From Woeseia sp. (GTDB lineage: Bacteria; Pseudomonadota; Gammaproteobacteria; Steroidobacterales; UBA11654): a DNA stretch of 40,185 nucleotides. The position numbers and the translations under genes are program-made. The stretch covers positions 1 to 40,185 of the forward strand of contig BPCL01000010.1 of NCBI GenBank assembly GCA_019653755.1, written 5' to 3'. Positions 9,625 through 19,296 of the stretch are shown one piece after another; the stretch's first letter is position 1, and each line of letters opens with the position of its first letter. The notes under the pieces are model-generated. The model did no database searches. It was not told the origin of the DNA and worked only from the letters and a program-made list of their open reading frames with translations.

Positions 9625-10241
9625 GCACAAGAATAAAAATATGCGGATTAAAGACACAAGAGTCTATAGAAACGGCTATTAATAGCGGCGCTGACATGCT
9701 CGGTTTCGTGTTTGCAAAGGGCTCCCCAAGATATATAAACCCAGAAGAGGCGAAACAACTAATCGAATTGATCCCAGATGGCATCGATACTGTTGCTGTG
9801 ATGCTGCACCCCAAGCAAAGTGAAGTTGATAGGGTTTTGAATCATGTAAAGGTTAATTATTTGCAAACCGATGCGAACGATTTTGATTCCTTTGACTTAA
9901 AAGGTCACACACATCCGCTAAAAGTGTATCGAGACAACGAAACTTTTGATCCAAACATCATGGAAGATAAGCCTTTTGCATTGTTTGAGGGCCCGATGAG
10001 TGGAACAGGCAATCTGGTTAATCAAGAGAGAGCGAAAATAGCTTGTGATTCGAAAAAAGTTTTGCTCGCTGGCGGCCTAAACATCGACAATATTAAAAAT
10101 GTTTTAACTCATGTCAGGCCTTTCGGTGTTGATGTTAGCAGCGGCGTGGAGATAAAAAGAGGTGTTAAAAGCGAACAAAAAATTATTGAATTCATTAGAA
10201 TTGTTCGTGCTTTCGATAAAGAGATGAACAATGGACGATAA
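9621..10241 (+). CDS. trpF: Phosphoribosylanthranilate isomerase
   Basis: An intact 206-residue TIM barrel that carries out the Amadori rearrangement of PRA to CdRP. It has the catalytic cysteine in TRIKICGLKTQES, the motif ADMLGFVFAKGSPRYI, the aspartate region YLQTDANDFDSF, and the phosphate-binding end LLAGGLNIDNI and FGVDVSSGVEIKRGVK. It overlaps trpC by four bases (ATGA) and the proposed trpB start by eleven. The free-standing form is the rule outside the enterics. Confidence 0.95.
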   Translation: MSTRIKICGLKTQESIETAINSGADMLGFVFAKGSPRYINPEEAKQLIELIPDGIDTVAVMLHPKQSEVDRVLNHVKVNYLQTDANDFDSFDLKGHTHPLKVYRDNETFDPNIMEDKPFALFEGPMSGTGNLVNQERAKIACDSKKVLLAGGLNIDNIKNVLTHVRPFGVDVSSGVEIKRGVKSEQKIIEFIRIVRAFDKEMNNGR

Positions 10242-11449
10242 CAATAAACAATTACTACAACAGCTTCTAAGGGCGAGCTTCCTGATGAGCACGGTCGTTT
10301 TGGAGAGTTTGGAGGCCAATATGCTCCAGAAACTCTGATGCCCGCTTTAAAGAATCTCGATAAAAAAGTTAAAACACTTTTGAACGATAGCGCTTTTCAA
10401 CAAGAACTCGCAGACGAACTCAACCAATGGGCAGGTCGTCCAACAGGGCTTACCTTTGCAAAAAAACTGAGTGAATTGTGGGGGGTTAAGGTCTACCTCA
10501 AAAGAGAAGATCTGACACACACAGGCGCTCATAAAATAAATAACGCATTAGGACAGGCTTTAATTGCGAAACAGCTTAACGCTAAACGGGTTGTCGCTGA
10601 AACTGGAGCGGGACAGCATGGGGTAGCTTCGGCCGCTGCATGTGCACGAGTTGGCATTCCTTGTGTTGTTTATATGGGAGCAGTTGATATTGAAAGGCAA
10701 GCACCAAATGTGGATAGAATGAGACAACTGGGTGCTGAGGTCATACCCGTGACTACTGGTGACCAAACATTAAGAGCGCGGTGGACGAAGCTTTCAGAGA
10801 TTGGGTAAGCAATCCAGACGATACTTACTATATTTTAGGTTCAGTGGTTGGTCCTCACCCATATCCTTATCTAGTCAGAGAGTTACAATCTATTATTGGT
10901 AAAGAAGCTAAAGATCAAATAATAAAAGCCACAACAGGCTTGCCCGATGCTGTGTTTGCTTGTGTAGGAGGCGGTTCAAACGCAATAGGTATTTTTCATG
11001 CTTTCCTTGGCGATGAATCAGTCGAATTGATAGGGGTTGAGGCTGGCGGCAAGAGTCAAAAATTAGGCGACAATGCAGCCACCCTTGCTTCAGGAAAGCC
11101 TGGGATTTTGCATGGAACTTACTCTATGTTACTCCACGATGAAGATGGCCTAGTTCAAGAGACACACTCTGTATCTGCAGGTCTTGATTACCCTGGGGTT
11201 GGACCGGAGCATGCTTTTCTGCAGTCAATAGGCAGAGTAACATACACTTCAGCAGAAGATGATGAGGCCCTAGAAGAGGTTAGAGCTTGCTGCTCCATGG
11301 AGGGCATTCTTCCAGCTTTAGAGAGCGCACACGCTTTTGTCGGGGCTAAAAAATGGGCTCAAGCAAATCAAGGCAAAACTATTCTTATTGGGTTGTCGGG
11401 TCGGGGCGACAAAGACATGCCAACCCTTAGCAAGGTATTAAAAATTTAA
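10231..11449 (+). CDS. trpB: Tryptophan synthase beta chain, two frameshifts
   Basis: This PLP enzyme joins indole, channelled from TrpA, to serine. The best start is ATG 10231 ([13 protein letters not shown]). A lost A near 10272 separates it from [20 protein letters not shown], the hallmark N-terminus. The PLP lysine is in [16 protein letters not shown], followed by [17 protein letters not shown] second lost A near 10770 breaks [17 protein letters not shown]. After it come VVGPHPYP, the PLP phosphate loop [15 protein letters not shown], and [19 protein letters not shown]. The repaired length is about 407 residues, close to normal. Both breaks are single-base losses in otherwise perfect family sequence. 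Confidence 0.93.
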
Positions 11450-11461
11450 TAGGTCATAATA

Positions 11462-12220
11462 ATGTTTGGCAGTGAATTAATAAAAACTTCTGTGGAAAAA
11501 CCAAAGCAAAACGGGCCCGCTATTGTTCCTTTTATTACTGCGGGTTATCCAGATAAAGACAGTTTTTTAGATCTAATAACAGCATTAGCTAAAACAGCTG
11601 ATGTTATAGAGATTGGCGTTCCATTTTCCGACCCGATGGCTGATGGAGTTACAATACAGCGCTCAAGTCATGCAGCCATTGAAAGCGGAGTAACCCTAAA
11701 GTGGATTTTGGAAGAATTAAAAAGATTAAACGCCAAGACACCAATTGTCTTAATGAGTTATTTGAATCCACTATATGTTTATGGCTATGACCAGCTTGTG
11801 CAAGCTTCCTCGAAGCAGGCGTGATGGCTTTATCATCCCTGATCTCCCTATTGAGGAAGGCGAAGAGATAAGAGAAGTATTCAATCAGGCTAAGCTCGCT
11901 ATGATCCAATTGGTTACACCTGCAACACCGGAGAACAGAATAAACACAATAGCAAAACACAGCACAGGATTTTTGTATGCGTCACTGTCAAGGGCGTTAC
12001 TGGTGGCAATGAGGGGCTTTCCAAAGAAGTAGTGGGTTATTTAGAAACAGTCAAGGCTTCCTCGAACATCCCAGTGTGTGCAGGTTTCGGTGTCAGAAGC
12101 AAAGCAGATGTTGAATTGCTTGAGCCATATGTTGATGGAATTATCGTCGGGTCTGCTCTGGTAGAAGCCATTGAGCAAAAAATCACTGCGAATGATTTTT
12201 TGAACACACTTCGAGCTTAA
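11462..12220 (+). CDS. trpA: Tryptophan synthase alpha chain, about three frameshifts
   Basis: The last enzyme of the operon splits indole-3-glycerol phosphate to indole and G3P in complex with TrpB. The N-terminal part has PAIVPFITAGYPD, VIEIGVPFSDPMADGVTIQ (catalytic Glu and Asp) and IVLMSYLNPLYVYG. Missing bases near 11807 and 11821 interrupt LVQAFLEAGVDGFIIPDLPIEE. Another near 11978 interrupts GFLYCVTVKGVTGGNEGLSKE. The end has IPVCAGFGVRSKADVELLE and DGIIVGSALVEAIE. The length is about 253 residues after repair. It ends convergently with the sulfotransferase gene, sharing the four bases TTAA. Confidence 0.92.
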
Positions 12221-13362
12221 AGATTAAACTCATTTTTATAAGCGCTAAATACTTGATTAACCATATCCTCTTTGAGTCCAAATTCATCAAGGCTGTAATT
12301 ATGCTTTAGTGATAATTGAGATTTTTGTTCTGCAAAAGACAGCATTTTCTCTCTAGTTTCTTGGTTTAAATTAATATCAAACTTTGTAAAGATTGCATCT
12401 ATTGCTGCAATAGGGTTATTGGTAAAATCTAGAAAGTTAATATCAATCATATTCGATTCTGGGATCTGGCGTCTTTGTGTAAGAAATTCTCTACTAGCAT
12501 TACCCCAAAATGATAAGGACTCCTTGCCCAAACCAACATTATCGACTCTCTTAGAGAAAGCAGATCTAAGGTTAAAGGTTAAACTGCTTATGGAACCTAT
12601 GACCTCTATAGGGTTTCTGTGAATAAAGACAAATTTTGCATCTGGGTAAGTGTTTAATATTTCTTCTATGTGTTGAATATGGCAGGGATCTTTTAATAGC
12701 CAGTAACTGGGTTTTATTGTTGTTTCCATTGCTTGTAAGAATCTTTTATGCCACATAAAAGCAGATGAATAATCACAATGACCAATAAAATGCTGATAGT
12801 TTGGGACTCTTGCAGAATAAGCAAAGCTAATGCTTTTAAAGTCTAAAGCAGTGATTAACTGACACTCTTCGGGAAGATTTGATTTCATGTGATGAATATT
12901 CATCAAGTTTGGAACCAAAGCTCTAAACAATGCCAATCTTAGTTCTGTTTTTAGCTGTTTGTAACCCCGATGATATCTTGATTGAGCCACGGGCATCATT
13001 TCAAATAATTCCCAAGTAAGCGGGCCTCTAAACTCTTCAAAACAATACATTATGTCGAATAAATAAGTGGTTCCTGATCTGGGAAGCCCGCTTATGATAA
13101 TAGGCGATGATGGCTCTTCTAGATTATTAGAGTTAACAAAATCTAAAAGCTTAGCTCGAGCCCTTAGCTTTTCTTTAATGCCATTTTTAAATGTTAGAGC
13201 ACCTAACCTGTTAAGATTTGATGCATTCGAATAGTCATCAAGAAGAATAGACAAGGGTTCTTTAAAATCATCTTCACCTAGAGGAAGATTTATTTTTTTT
13301 AGCACAGAATCAAGATCAATCAAAAGAAGCCTATTATTTTGGTTTAGACAATAATATAACAA
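12217..13362 (-). CDS. Sulfotransferase family protein
   Basis: This 381-residue protein carries the PAPS-binding signature of sulfotransferases: the 5'-phosphosulfate loop ISGLPRSGTTY at residues 90-100 and the 3'-phosphate strand FVFIHRNPIEVIGSISS at about 244-260. The family moves sulfate from PAPS to a hydroxyl or amine acceptor; the acceptor is not predictable. The ATG at 13362 lies 29 bases inside the end of ubiB and there is no later ATG near the N-terminus, so the gene is translated from within ubiB or from an unusual later start. It is last in the minus-strand hemY-xerC-ubiE-ubiB run. A link to ubiquinone or lipid modification would be pure guesswork from position. Confidence 0.82.
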   Translation of the reverse strand: MLYYCLNQNNRLLLIDLDSVLKKINLPLGEDDFKEPLSILLDDYSNASNLNRLGALTFKNGIKEKLRARAKLLDFVNSNNLEEPSSPIIISGLPRSGTTYLFDIMYCFEEFRGPLTWELFEMMPVAQSRYHRGYKQLKTELRLALFRALVPNLMNIHHMKSNLPEECQLITALDFKSISFAYSARVPNYQHFIGHCDYSSAFMWHKRFLQAMETTIKPSYWLLKDPCHIQHIEEILNTYPDAKFVFIHRNPIEVIGSISSLTFNLRSAFSKRVDNVGLGKESLSFWGNASREFLTQRRQIPESNMIDINFLDFTNNPIAAIDAIFTKFDINLNQETREKMLSFAEQKSQLSLKHNYSLDEFGLKEDMVNQVFSAYKNEFNL

Positions 13363-14935
13363 GAAAACCTGCGCCCATTAACAGCCACCCTAAGACTATT
13401 TCCAAACCAAGAAGAATCCCTCCGGTCAGCATAACCGCAATACCTAAAAGACTTTTATAGATAGTCTTTGAAAATTGATTGAAAAATTCTTCATTGCTTT
13501 GGTTGTTACTTTGGCTATTGATTACACGCTTTGCCAAGATCGGCAGCTCCTCAATAGTCTTTCTGATTTCAGGAGCATCTTGTTGTAGTTTGGTAAGAAT
13601 TGTCTTTAGATCCGTTTGTTGTTCTCTCCACTCTGAAATCACAGGTTTTGCTGCAGCCACAATATCTAGTTTTGGATAGAGCTGTCTTCCTAGACCTTCA
13701 ATATTGAGAAGCGTTTTTTCAAGTTGGACCAACTGCGGTTGATTTTCCATTTTGAATTCTCTAGCTGTTTGAAACAAACTGATTAAAACCTGACCGAACG
13801 AAATCTCCTCTAAAGGTTTGTCAGCTATAGGCTCACAAACAGTTCTGATTGATGCTTCGAAAGTGTCTAGTCTTGTTTCACTAGGTACCCAGCCTGCAGC
13901 TAAAAAGTTAGAAGCGATAGATTTATAATCTTTTTCAAAAAAAGCTGAGAAAGATAGAGCAAGATATCGTCTATCTAAATCATCAAGACTACCGACAATC
14001 CCAAAATCTACAGCCGCATACATTGGTTTATCTGGGTCTGAGATATCAACAAACACATTACCTGGATGCATATCTGCGTGAAATAAATTATGGTGAAAAA
14101 CTTGAGTAAAAAATATTCTTACACCATTAGTAGCAAGCTTTTTCAGATCAACACCAGCAGTTTTTAATTCTTGAACATCGCTAATAGGGATCCCATGTAT
14201 TCGTTCTTGAACCAAAACATTTGTTTTACAGTAATCCTTATAGATCTTGGGAACCTTTATAATTTCGGAGCCTTCCCAGTTTCTTCCAATTTGTGAACAA
14301 TTCGCGGCCTCTCTGAGCAAATCAAGCTCATGCATAACAGAAGTTTGGTAATCCTTCACCACTTCCATGGGCTTTAATCTTTTTGACTCATCTGAATAAT
14401 TTTCAAGTAACCTAGCAAAAAGAAAAAGAATCTCCATATCTTTTTCTATAGCTTCCCAAATGTTAGGCCTAAGTATTTTCACCACAACTTCTTCACCACT
14501 TTGAAGTGTAGCTAAATGAGCTTGAGCTATTGAAGCCGATGCAAAGGCTTCTTTATCAAAATCAGCAAATATTTCTTCAGGCTTTTTGCCAAACGCATTG
14601 AATATTTCTTGTTCTGCATCCTCGCCAGAGAATGGGGGAACTTTATCTTGAAGCTTAGATAATTCAGAGGCAATATCTTCTGGAAGAAGGTCAGGCCTTG
14701 TTGATAGCGATTGACCAAATTTGACATACAATGGCCCTAGATCCTCAAGGGCCAATCTAAGTCGTTCCCCTTTTCTAAGCTTTGTTTTTTTTCTAAACCA
14801 TAAGCTGGGTGAAATTAAAAACACCCATCGAAGAGGTTTAAGTAAATCAGACTCAACAAAAAACACATCTAATTGATAGCGGATTAATGTTTGATGTGTT
14901 TTAAATAAACGAGCTAATATTTGTAATGATTTCAT
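13334..14935 (-). CDS. ubiB: Ubiquinone biosynthesis ABC1-type atypical kinase/ATPase
   Basis: UbiB is a membrane-bound ATPase needed for coenzyme Q synthesis. The sequence has GERLRLALEDLGPLYVKFGQ (the KxGQ motif), the alanine-rich loop ASASIAQAHL, VVVKILRPNI, LVQERIHGIPISD, the catalytic region HADMHPGNVFVD and AVDFGIVGSLDD. It ends in one or two transmembrane helices (last about 35 residues). The frame is open from 14956, but ATG at 14935 (MKSLQILARLF), one base after the ubiE stop, fits the family start better and gives 533 residues. In E. coli ubiJ sits between ubiE and ubiB; here there is no room for it. Confidence 0.93.
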   Translation of the reverse strand: MKSLQILARLFKTHQTLIRYQLDVFFVESDLLKPLRWVFLISPSLWFRKKTKLRKGERLRLALEDLGPLYVKFGQSLSTRPDLLPEDIASELSKLQDKVPPFSGEDAEQEIFNAFGKKPEEIFADFDKEAFASASIAQAHLATLQSGEEVVVKILRPNIWEAIEKDMEILFLFARLLENYSDESKRLKPMEVVKDYQTSVMHELDLLREAANCSQIGRNWEGSEIIKVPKIYKDYCKTNVLVQERIHGIPISDVQELKTAGVDLKKLATNGVRIFFTQVFHHNLFHADMHPGNVFVDISDPDKPMYAAVDFGIVGSLDDLDRRYLALSFSAFFEKDYKSIASNFLAAGWVPSETRLDTFEASIRTVCEPIADKPLEEISFGQVLISLFQTAREFKMENQPQLVQLEKTLLNIEGLGRQLYPKLDIVAAAKPVISEWREQQTDLKTILTKLQQDAPEIRKTIEELPILAKRVINSQSNNQSNEEFFNQFSKTIYKSLLGIAVMLTGGILLGLEIVLGWLLMGAGFLVILLSKPK

Positions 14936-14936
14936 C

Positions 14937-15686
14937 TTAAGTTTTGCGCCCAACATGCAGCGCCACTATGCCCGCGCTTAGATTGAAGTATTCTGGATCA
15001 ATAAAACCTGCGTTACTCATCATTTCAATTAATTTCTTTTGATCAGGATGAACGCGGATCGATTCGGCAAGATATTTATAGCTATCACCGTCGTTCACAA
15101 CCCACTCCCCTAATTTTGGAAGCACATTGAAGGAATAAAAATCATAAAAAGGAGAGATCAGTTCGTTTGCTTTTGAGAACTCTAAGATTAAAAGTCTTCC
15201 TCCCGGTTTTAGAACCCTATACATCGAAGATAGGGCTGCATTTTTGTCGGTGATATTTCTTAAGCCAAAGGCTATCGTCACACAATCAAACACATTGTCT
15301 TCAAATGGAAGTTTTTCAGCATTAGCTTGGACTAGCTGCATATTTTTAAGCTTGCCTTGATCCAACAACTTAGATCTTCCTTGATGAAGCATAGAAGCAT
15401 TGATATCAGTTAGGATAACTGTCCCTGACTCACCAACTTGATCTTGCAATAAGACACCAAGATCGCCAGTGCCGCTTGCTACATCTAGTGCTTTCATGCC
15501 CTCTTCAAGACCAGTGTGCATGAGAGCAAAGCGTTTCCAGAACCTATGAATACCGAATGACATCAAATCATTCATAAGATCGTATTGCTCAGAAACCGAA
15601 TCAAAGACTTCACCAACTTTTTGTGTCTTTTCCTCTTCGCTTACTGACTCAAATCCAAAACTTACTTTTTTTTCCTGTTCTGTCAC
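14937..15686 (-). CDS. ubiE: Ubiquinone/menaquinone C-methyltransferase
   Basis: This SAM-dependent methyltransferase of 249 residues methylates demethoxyubiquinol or demethylmenaquinol. Motifs are [25 protein letters not shown] (N-terminal signature), [14 protein letters not shown] (SAM site), the [20 protein letters not shown] stretch, GLRNITDK, and [16 protein letters not shown]. The start is GTG, overlapping the xerC stop by four bases (GTGA). It is the third gene of a minus-strand run hemY-xerC-ubiE-ubiB. Confidence 0.95.
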   Translation of the reverse strand: MTEQEKKVSFGFESVSEEEKTQKVGEVFDSVSEQYDLMNDLMSFGIHRFWKRFALMHTGLEEGMKALDVASGTGDLGVLLQDQVGESGTVILTDINASMLHQGRSKLLDQGKLKNMQLVQANAEKLPFEDNVFDCVTIAFGLRNITDKNAALSSMYRVLKPGGRLLILEFSKANELISPFYDFYSFNVLPKLGEWVVNDGDSYKYLAESIRVHPDQKKLIEMMSNAGFIDPEYFNLSAGIVALHVGRKT

Positions 15687-16581
15687 TTCTTACCTGATCT
15701 TGGGTGGGCTTTATCATAAGTTTCAGCAAGGTGCTGAAAATCAAGATGAGTATAAACCTGAGTGGTGCTAATGTCTTTATGTCCTAGTAATTCCTGTACA
15801 GCCCTCAAATCTCCACTGGCTTCTAATAGATGGGTGGCAAAGCTATGCCTGAGTAAATGAGGGTAAACATCTTGTGTTAAACCGTTTTTCTTTGACCAGT
15901 GGTTGATACGACTTTGTATCGATCGTCTGCTTAGCCTATTACCCCTGTTACCGACAAAGAGAGCCTCCTCATCAGGCGCAGCAATTTGAGATCTAATCTG
16001 TATCCAAGCTTTGATAGCATCTATTGCCTTCGATCCGATGGGCAACATTCTTTTTTTATTTCCTTTTCCTATTACTGTGAGACTTCTATCCTGAATATTA
16101 AGATCAATAGGGTTAAGCGCAACCAACTCCGCAAGCCTTAAACCTGAAGAATACAAAAGCTCCATTATGGCTTTGTCTCTTAGGCTTATTGGGTCGGTCT
16201 CTTTAATATTAAGCAATTGATTTATTTGGTCCACATCCAAGACACCCGGTAATTTTTTTGGGGCTTTAGGAGTTTTAATCCCATCTGCAGGATTTGTTCT
16301 CAGGAGATTTTCTCTGACTAGATAATTCATAAAGCTTCTAATAGCAGAAAGCTTGCGTTGAATGCTTCTGGCACCTAAACCATCAATAAATATCTGGGAG
16401 GCATAAGTTCTCAAATGATGGGGCTTAATTTCATCCCACGCATTTATTTTTTTGGCACACAAAAACTTTCTAAATCATCAATATCTTTAGAATAATTTTC
16501 TACGGTATGCTGAGAATAACGCTTTTCAGTTTCTAAAAATTGGAGGAACTTATCCTTTAAATGTTGAGATTCTGCTTTCAT
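15683..16581 (-). CDS. xerC: Tyrosine recombinase XerC, one frameshift near the N-terminus
   Basis: XerC with XerD resolves chromosome dimers at dif. The C-terminal catalytic domain has the Arg in [16 protein letters not shown], the Lys in [49 protein letters not shown] with the nucleophilic Tyr, and a conserved tail. The frame open from 16462 begins at an internal TTG. In another frame just upstream, from ATG 16581, lies the missing SAM-like N-terminus ([20 protein letters not shown]). Adding one T in a T5 run near 16468 joins them as [12 protein letters not shown] and gives 299 residues, the normal size. The housekeeping neighbours argue against a mobile integrase. Confidence 0.9.
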
Positions 16582-16602
16582 TAATGCAATAGGCTAACAA
16601 GC

Positions 16603-17841
16603 CTAGCCACTTGTTTGTCTAGCCAGCTTTAATGCTTCTGAGGCTTGTTGTTTTTCTCCTAACTCAGAAAGAATAAGAGCCAATTCGGTGTATGTTTGAC
16701 TCGTAGGCCTTATTTCAATAGACCTTTCAATACACTGCTGAGCTTTTGACCATAACCCATCTTTTTGTGCCAATCGGCTAGCTACTAACCAGAGGTTGGC
16801 ATCTTTTGGCCTCTCTTCTAACCATTTATCGGTGCGTTCTGATAATTCATTGACTTTGTCATCACCCAGTTCTGCATAGAGAAGGATTAATTCCTTGTTC
16901 CAGTTATTGGGAATTTGTTTTCTTAGCTCTGTTTCTGCTTTTAAATATTCTTTATTGCTTATCCAGGCCTCAATTTTTGAGGTAACTATCATAGGGTGTG
17001 CATCAATTGACCTAGGTATCCGCTCAAAAATAGTTTTGGTAGGTTGTTGATTTGCTATAGCATTTTTAACCAAGCCATGGATTGTCTGAGCAAGCTCATC
17101 ATCATTAATGTAATCAGAGAACTCAAAAATCTTTCTCAGTATTAAATCATAATCCCTAGTGTCGTTTAGAATCTTGAACAGCAATTGATTAGCAGCGGGG
17201 TTCTTTGGATTAGATTCTATTAATTCATCAACATAGGATCTAGCATCTATAAAGCACCCTGCATCAATCAATAACTTACTGGCAAAGATGTATATATAGT
17301 CTTTGACCTCAGGTAATTTACTCGAAGCTTTTTCCACCCAATTATGAGATTCTGCAATATCCCCTGAGTCAATACTCATCTCTATATTTATTAGAAAACT
17401 TTGGAGTATAGGGTGGTTTGTGGAGCTGGCAGACTTTAGCTTTTTCTTAGCTCTCCTGGCATCGCCTTTAGACAAAAAAATTAGACTATCATTGAATAAT
17501 CTTTGTGTGCGTTTAGCGCTTCTATTCGCAAGCATTTCCCTTATAATTCTTGGCGATCTCCAGATTAAAGCTAGAATTCTTATCAAGAGATAGGCCAACA
17601 ACATTCCAAGAAATAATATAGGTACACTTGTTTCCAGAGAGTATTGGAAGAACTCCAAAAGCACGTATCCATTTAAATCTTCAATCAAGCCGTCAAAGGA
17701 TGATAGCAATTGCTGATCTAGCGTTTGTCTATCCAGCCAAAACAGCCCAAGACTAATAACAGCTATTAGAGCGAGGAAAAAACCGATAAAAAAACCAAAA
17801 CGATTTTTTTTCTTTGCGCCTTGTTCTCTTTTTTCAATCAT
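16603..17841 (-). CDS. hemY: HemY-like tetratricopeptide membrane protein
   Basis: The 412-residue protein has two N-terminal transmembrane segments (about residues 16-33 and 66-90) separated by the HemY signature GYVLLEFFQYSLETSV. A basic stretch and then TPR-like helical repeats run to the C-terminus (for example WLEERPKDANLWLVASRLAQ and KAQQCIERSIEIRPTS). In proteobacteria HemY is an inner-membrane protein often encoded after hemC-hemD-hemX and is linked to haem synthesis, though its biochemical role is not settled. hemX, hemD and hemC are not adjacent here. The gene starts with ATG next to a divergent ubiK. Confidence 0.82.
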   Translation of the reverse strand: MIEKREQGAKKKNRFGFFIGFFLALIAVISLGLFWLDRQTLDQQLLSSFDGLIEDLNGYVLLEFFQYSLETSVPILFLGMLLAYLLIRILALIWRSPRIIREMLANRSAKRTQRLFNDSLIFLSKGDARRAKKKLKSASSTNHPILQSFLINIEMSIDSGDIAESHNWVEKASSKLPEVKDYIYIFASKLLIDAGCFIDARSYVDELIESNPKNPAANQLLFKILNDTRDYDLILRKIFEFSDYINDDELAQTIHGLVKNAIANQQPTKTIFERIPRSIDAHPMIVTSKIEAWISNKEYLKAETELRKQIPNNWNKELILLYAELGDDKVNELSERTDKWLEERPKDANLWLVASRLAQKDGLWSKAQQCIERSIEIRPTSQTYTELALILSELGEKQQASEALKLARQTSG

Positions 17842-17914
17842 TATTTTTTATTAATAGTTGCTTTATGCTGATTCTTACTAATGATAATATCGAAGTTTTC
17901 TATTCGAAGCGATT

Positions 17915-18130
17915 ATGGATAACGATAATTTCAAAAAATGGTCAGATAATCTTTCATCTATTCTTCCTAAATCAGCCAAGGAGGCCAAAGAAGATATTCA
18001 AAAAAACCTAACTTTTTTGATCAAAGAGGCTGTCCAAAAAATGGATCTTGTTGAACGCTCGGAAATCAATGAATTAAAAAAAGAAATAGAATCCATTAAG
18101 ACAAAAATAAAAGCTAGTAATAAAAATTAA
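17915..18130 (+). CDS. ubiK: UbiK-like (BMFP/YqiC) ubiquinone biosynthesis accessory factor
   Basis: A 71-residue acidic-basic coiled-coil protein. The middle part LIKEAVQKMDLVERSEINEL matches the BMFP pattern, in which LDLVSREEF-type sequence precedes a coiled-coil tail; here the tail is LKKEIESIKTKIKASNKN. UbiK helps the Ubi enzyme complex in aerobic ubiquinone synthesis in E. coli. Finding it 2-3 kb from ubiE and ubiB supports the call. It is divergent from hemY, with 73 bases between the starts, and its end overlaps the convergent osmC-like gene by 17 bases. Identification is by short similarity, so moderate. Confidence 0.72.
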   Translation: MDNDNFKKWSDNLSSILPKSAKEAKEDIQKNLTFLIKEAVQKMDLVERSEINELKKEIESIKTKIKASNKN

Positions 18131-18515
18131 TCGTTTGGATTAGATCTGTAGATAAGCTCTTAGCAACGGGACAATTCAGAGCACCTTCTTCTAACTGTTT
18201 CTTATGTTCGTCGTCATAGTCCCTTGGGAATTGAAAATCTATTTTAATCTCACTAATGCATCTAGGGTTTTTACCCATTATTTTAGTTACCTCTGCTCTC
18301 GTACCTTCAATTTCTAGAGACTCTCTTCTAGCTACAATTCCCATAATAGTCAGCATGCAGTTAGCAAGACCTGTAGCTATTAGATCAGTCGGCGAGAAGG
18401 CTTTCCCTTTACCTTTATTATCAGTTGGCGCATCTGTTATATAGTTTTCACCAGACTCAAGATGAGTGCTCTCAGTTCTTAGGTTACCTGAGTAATAAAC
18501 TATGGATGTTGACAT
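18114..18515 (-). CDS. OsmC/Ohr-family peroxide-reductase-like protein
   Basis: An intact 133-residue protein with the two family cysteines, Cys53 in LANCMLTIMG and Cys115 in GALNCPVAKSL. It also has the motif AFSPTDLIATGL. OsmC/Ohr proteins reduce organic hydroperoxides with this cysteine pair. The overall pattern resembles the YhfA/OsmC branch more than Ohr, but I cannot place it firmly. It starts nine bases after the azurin stop on the same strand and may be co-transcribed with it. Confidence 0.85.
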   Translation of the reverse strand: MSTSIVYYSGNLRTESTHLESGENYITDAPTDNKGKGKAFSPTDLIATGLANCMLTIMGIVARRESLEIEGTRAEVTKIMGKNPRCISEIKIDFQFPRDYDDEHKKQLEEGALNCPVAKSLSTDLIQTINFYY

Positions 18516-18524
18516 ACAAAAAAA

Positions 18525-19178
18525 CTAAACAACCTTAAATGCACCTTTCATAATTGCATAATGCCCTGGAAAGGAGCAGAAGAATGTATAGTCTCCGCCA
18601 ACCTCTAAGAGCGAGGAAGAAAACGTGACTACTGTTTCTTCACCCCCTCCTATCACTGCAGATGCAGCAAGGACTCTATTATCATCAACAGGGACATAAG
18701 CGTTTTCTGCGCCTGCAGCCCCTCCTGCTTGTGCAACAGGCATGAAATCAGACGATGTTGTCAAGACCCAATTGTGCCCCATGACGTTGGCTGGCATAGC
18801 ACCGGTGTGAACAAGGGTGATTGTTATTTCTTTACAAGTTGAGCTAACAACCATTTCTTTAAGGTTGAATTGCAACATATCATTACCTTCAATGGTTTGT
18901 TGACAAGAATCTTCAGCCACAAAATTATTGCTGTTCAATGATGATGAATCTTCAGATGCAGACGCAACAACAGCCTCATTGGATAGAACAACCACTGGTT
19001 CTATTCTTTTATCTATATTTTTATCAGGATCATATTTGCTAGTGGTTTGCTCAACCTGAGCTTTGATAAGCCCTCCGCCAAAATCACTAACCCACTCAAA
19101 TAGAAGTGTGATAACAGCAATTAAAACCATTAAACCAATAAATCGATTAAGAGAAAAACCTAGACCTGAATCACTCAC
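18525..19178 (-). CDS. Membrane-anchored azurin (type 1 copper protein)
   Basis: A 217-residue protein with an N-terminal membrane helix (about residues 11-29), a low-complexity linker (to about 90) and a C-terminal azurin domain. Copper ligands are His135 (GHNWVL), Cys201 (FFCSFPGHYAIMKG), His206 and Met210. Cys92 and Cys115 match the azurin disulfide. The spacings from disulfide to first His (20), His to Cys (66), and Cys-His-Met (5 and 4) are identical to those of Pseudomonas azurin. It should shuttle electrons at the periplasmic face. The start is GTG at 19178 with a good GGAG five bases upstream. No signal-peptidase site is obvious, so the helix is probably a permanent anchor rather than a cleaved signal. 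Confidence 0.9.
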   Translation of the reverse strand: MSDSGLGFSLNRFIGLMVLIAVITLLFEWVSDFGGGLIKAQVEQTTSKYDPDKNIDKRIEPVVVLSNEAVVASASEDSSSLNSNNFVAEDSCQQTIEGNDMLQFNLKEMVVSSTCKEITITLVHTGAMPANVMGHNWVLTTSSDFMPVAQAGGAAGAENAYVPVDDNRVLAASAVIGGGEETVVTFSSSLLEVGGDYTFFCSFPGHYAIMKGAFKVV

Positions 19179-19296
19179 ATTAACTCCTTTTTCTTATATT
19201 TTTTTAGAATAAAAATAAAGCAAGCTTCTAATTTCCAGAGAAGTATAAAACCAATTGTCTTTGTAATAAAGAGAATAAAGTTATATTTTTTTATTG

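Noticed and set aside
15683-16581. Tyrosine recombinase as sign of an integron or prophage
   Set aside because: Full XerC-type protein in a housekeeping run with hemY, ubiE and ubiB; no attachment sites, integrons or phage genes nearby.
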